NCBI GenBank assembly: GCA_002298885.1
Contig: DBMK01000111.1
Coordinates: forward strand, 1-13,509
Reading direction: 5' to 3'
From: Anaerolineaceae bacterium UBA700
GTDB lineage: Bacteria; Chloroflexota; Anaerolineae; Anaerolineales; Anaerolineaceae
Length of the DNA stretch: 13,509 nt
Under the pieces are notes generated by a model. That model did no database searches. It was not told the DNA's origin and saw nothing but the letters and a program-made list of their open reading frames with translations. This document shows, one piece after another, positions 12,901 through 13,509 of the stretch. Each line of letters begins with the position of its first letter. The stretch's first letter is position 1. The translations under genes were made by a program, and so were the position numbers.

Positions 12901-13487
12901 TGGCCTGGTTCGATTGGAACGGCGATCGCAGCTTCGGCGCCGGCGAGCGGGTGATCTTCCCCGACCCGCTGCCGGTCGGCGTCAGCCAGGTTGCGTTGAC
13001 GATCCCCGGCCCGGATCAATTCACCCTGTCTGCCGGGGAAACCCTTTACGCTCGCTTCCGTCTGTATCCAACACTTCAGGCCAATCCGCAGCCTGCCGGC
13101 GAGGCGTCCAACGGCGAGATCGAGGACTACCAGTTCCCGGGCGGGCCGACCGCCGTCAACCTGGTGAACTTCGCCGTCTCCTGGCAGCCTTCTTCCGGGG
13201 TGCTTATAAAATGGAAGACCTCCCAGGATACAAACACGCTGGGCTTCAATATTTATCGCCGCCAGGGAATCGACGGGGTATTTTCCCTGCTAAATGCTAG
13301 CCTGATCCCGGTTAACGCTCCCGGCAGTCCTACAGGCGGCGATTACGCCTATCACGACCTGCAGGCGCTACCCGGCGTGAGCTACACCTATCGGCTGGAA
13401 GCCGTCGATACCGGCCTGAGGACCTGTGAATTCGGCCGCATGACCTTTATCACCTACCCGACCTACCTTCCAATAACGGTTAAATAA
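9939..13487 (+). CDS. Large secreted protein: L-type lectin-like domain, four DUF11 repeats, GEVED domain, Fn3-like end
   Basis: An 1182-residue exported protein. A signal peptide (basic MRLTR, hydrophobic core, cleavage likely after about 28) precedes a short repeat. Residues 57-320 resemble a legume/L-type lectin fold (FPFSETFTG, LVIEFDYATWGGNGADGLSFFLFDG, GYLGLGIDEFGNFSN), suggesting carbohydrate binding. Four DUF11-type beta-sandwiches follow at about 328-460, 470-610, 615-750 and 760-890, each with YTVTL and GS....SG/AT-type strands, forming a stalk. YGDLPAAY (901-908) opens a Ca-type module leading to a GEVED domain ending NGEIEDYQ (1058-1065). Residues 1071-1172 are a Chloroflexota-style Fn3-like module (VLIKWKTSQDTNTLGFNIYRR). 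The end, YPTYLPITVK, resembles tails of other exported proteins of the phylum. An AAAGGGG site lies 9 nt before the ATG. Likely a cell-surface adhesin; no catalytic residues recognised. Confidence 0.9.
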   Translation: MRLTRLFLFPRLFLAFVFIAGSQALVQAASPGARITPQAQNASAGARLAPQAQNAACTLNFPFSETFTGPQSSIKPDWKLAGNTAGLPVLTGTGSPDPVGSGWLRLTDLGINEASSAYYDCAIPTARGLVIEFDYATWGGNGADGLSFFLFDGSTPSFNVGADGGSLGYAQKTGINGMSGGYLGLGIDEFGNFSNPTEGRVGGPGSRPDSIAIRGPGSGTTGYDYLSGTATLPSSIDVPSVTTRPNQNGSGRRHIVITLTPSGSTYLVAASITFGTGGSATTYSITPYTMTLPTPATLKMGFAASTGSSNNYHEIRNLTVNPTVPDITALKSVSVVGGGSAVPDGQLLYTVTLINQLTTSGVTGLVFTDPIPANTTYVAGSATVPAGATLAATSPTLRVTGINLAAAGQATIAFRVRINTPLPGGVTTISNQGTVTGTFNGTSINASTDGDSSTSAAEPTVIGLTAGPNFTNASKTVAIAGGGATVGAGGTLTYTVILPNSGNQHALNNSFIDVMPASTTYVAGSAAASSGTVAYNSSLARIEWNGTINAGSQVTLTFQVTVNPGVRIHQVISNQGALSYSASGGSTPDTSILTDADLVTPGRQTTDVQVAGAVTMQALKSSQDLNGGSFVPGDTLRYTVTLANTSNYTVDGVEYLDGIDPNTAYVANSLVIPGGSVVNTAPIDVTGMSVPANSQVQLTFDVRLNPPIPAGVSQVSNQGSLRYSSTGDSGYDTTLATDANPATPGVREPTLNPITASPAFAPLKSVAVVGGGDPMHGSMLEYTVTLQNTGNMTAAGAGFTDSLVPIQGYVEFVAGSLSATSGAATYNAALNQVEWSGDLAVGASTAITFRVRIKDLVGPGITISNTGALAYNRLAAGALVPAVPVGTNPASLITSAPILNYGDLPAAYALTTLAQDGARHTLPPFGQIMLGDGMRTGMDGVARNLDDPRPLSTDDGVAKVSGEVWSTGQAVHLSVKLSGSAAASGYLVAWFDWNGDRSFGAGERVIFPDPLPVGVSQVALTIPGPDQFTLSAGETLYARFRLYPTLQANPQPAGEASNGEIEDYQFPGGPTAVNLVNFAVSWQPSSGVLIKWKTSQDTNTLGFNIYRRQGIDGVFSLLNASLIPVNAPGSPTGGDYAYHDLQALPGVSYTYRLEAVDTGLRTCEFGRMTFITYPTYLPITVK
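10032..10109 (+). repeat. 39-bp tandem duplication after the signal peptide
   Basis: Two 39-bp units begin with GGCGCCCGT at 10032 and 10071 and share GCCGCAGGCACAGAACGC. They encode GARITPQAQNASA and GARLAPQAQNAAC, an in-frame 13-residue duplication between the signal peptide and the lectin-like domain. It lengthens the exported linker without disturbing the reading frame. Confidence 0.75.
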
Positions 13488-13509
13488 AAAAAGCGGTGTT
13501 TTTGTCCCG

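Noticed and set aside
13488..13509. Terminator after the large secreted gene
   Set aside because: An A-run, GCGGTG and a T-run are visible, but the window ends before any stem can be completed.

Overview
The window reads as a piece of a moderately high-GC Chloroflexota (probably Anaerolineae-like) chromosome. I infer this from protein style, not from any search. Clues are Pro/Thr linkers behind lipoprotein and cytochrome anchors, a multi-pass sensor module of a type common in Chloroflexota and Actinobacteria, and a large secreted lectin/DUF11/GEVED protein ending in a Tyr-Leu-Pro tail like those of many Chloroflexota exported proteins. Nearly all of it is coding. I see no rRNA, tRNA, CRISPR array, transposase or phage gene.

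Layout. (1) 60-2791, minus strand: a three-gene polar amino-acid ABC importer (binding lipoprotein, permease, ATPase) behind a recognisable sigma-70-type promoter at 2840-2867. (2) 3024-3398, plus: a small VOC (glyoxalase-fold) protein with inverted repeats upstream and a strong hairpin downstream. (3) 3581-3877, minus: a 98-residue RRM RNA-binding protein whose leader holds a terminator-like hairpin with a U tract and a second hairpin by the ribosome binding site, a possible attenuator. (4) 4070-6751, minus: a probable three-gene operon of an MtaA/UroD-family protein with an HxC...C zinc signature, an ECF sigma factor with a SnoaL-like tail (start overlapping the upstream stop by 4 nt), and an internally duplicated dimeric alpha/beta-barrel protein, closed by a strong terminator. 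(5) 6938-8614, plus: a second VOC protein and, 3 nt later, a multi-pass membrane protein resembling the sensory half of a histidine kinase but without a kinase. (6) 8730-9686, minus: a membrane-anchored monohaem c-type protein with an EF-hand-like loop and a mucin-like tail. (7) 9939-13487, plus: an 1182-residue secreted multidomain protein.

How the parts may work together. The importer is self-contained. The MtaA-like/sigma/barrel operon suggests a small regulatory-metabolic unit, with the sigma factor controlled through its own C-terminal domain, because no anti-sigma gene is seen. The two exported proteins at the right are divergently transcribed from a 252-nt region rich in direct and inverted repeats, so they may share control. 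The most unusual items are the RRM leader, the MtaA-like/ECF/barrel operon, the kinase-less sensor module and the architecture of the large secreted protein. None is proven novel from sequence alone.
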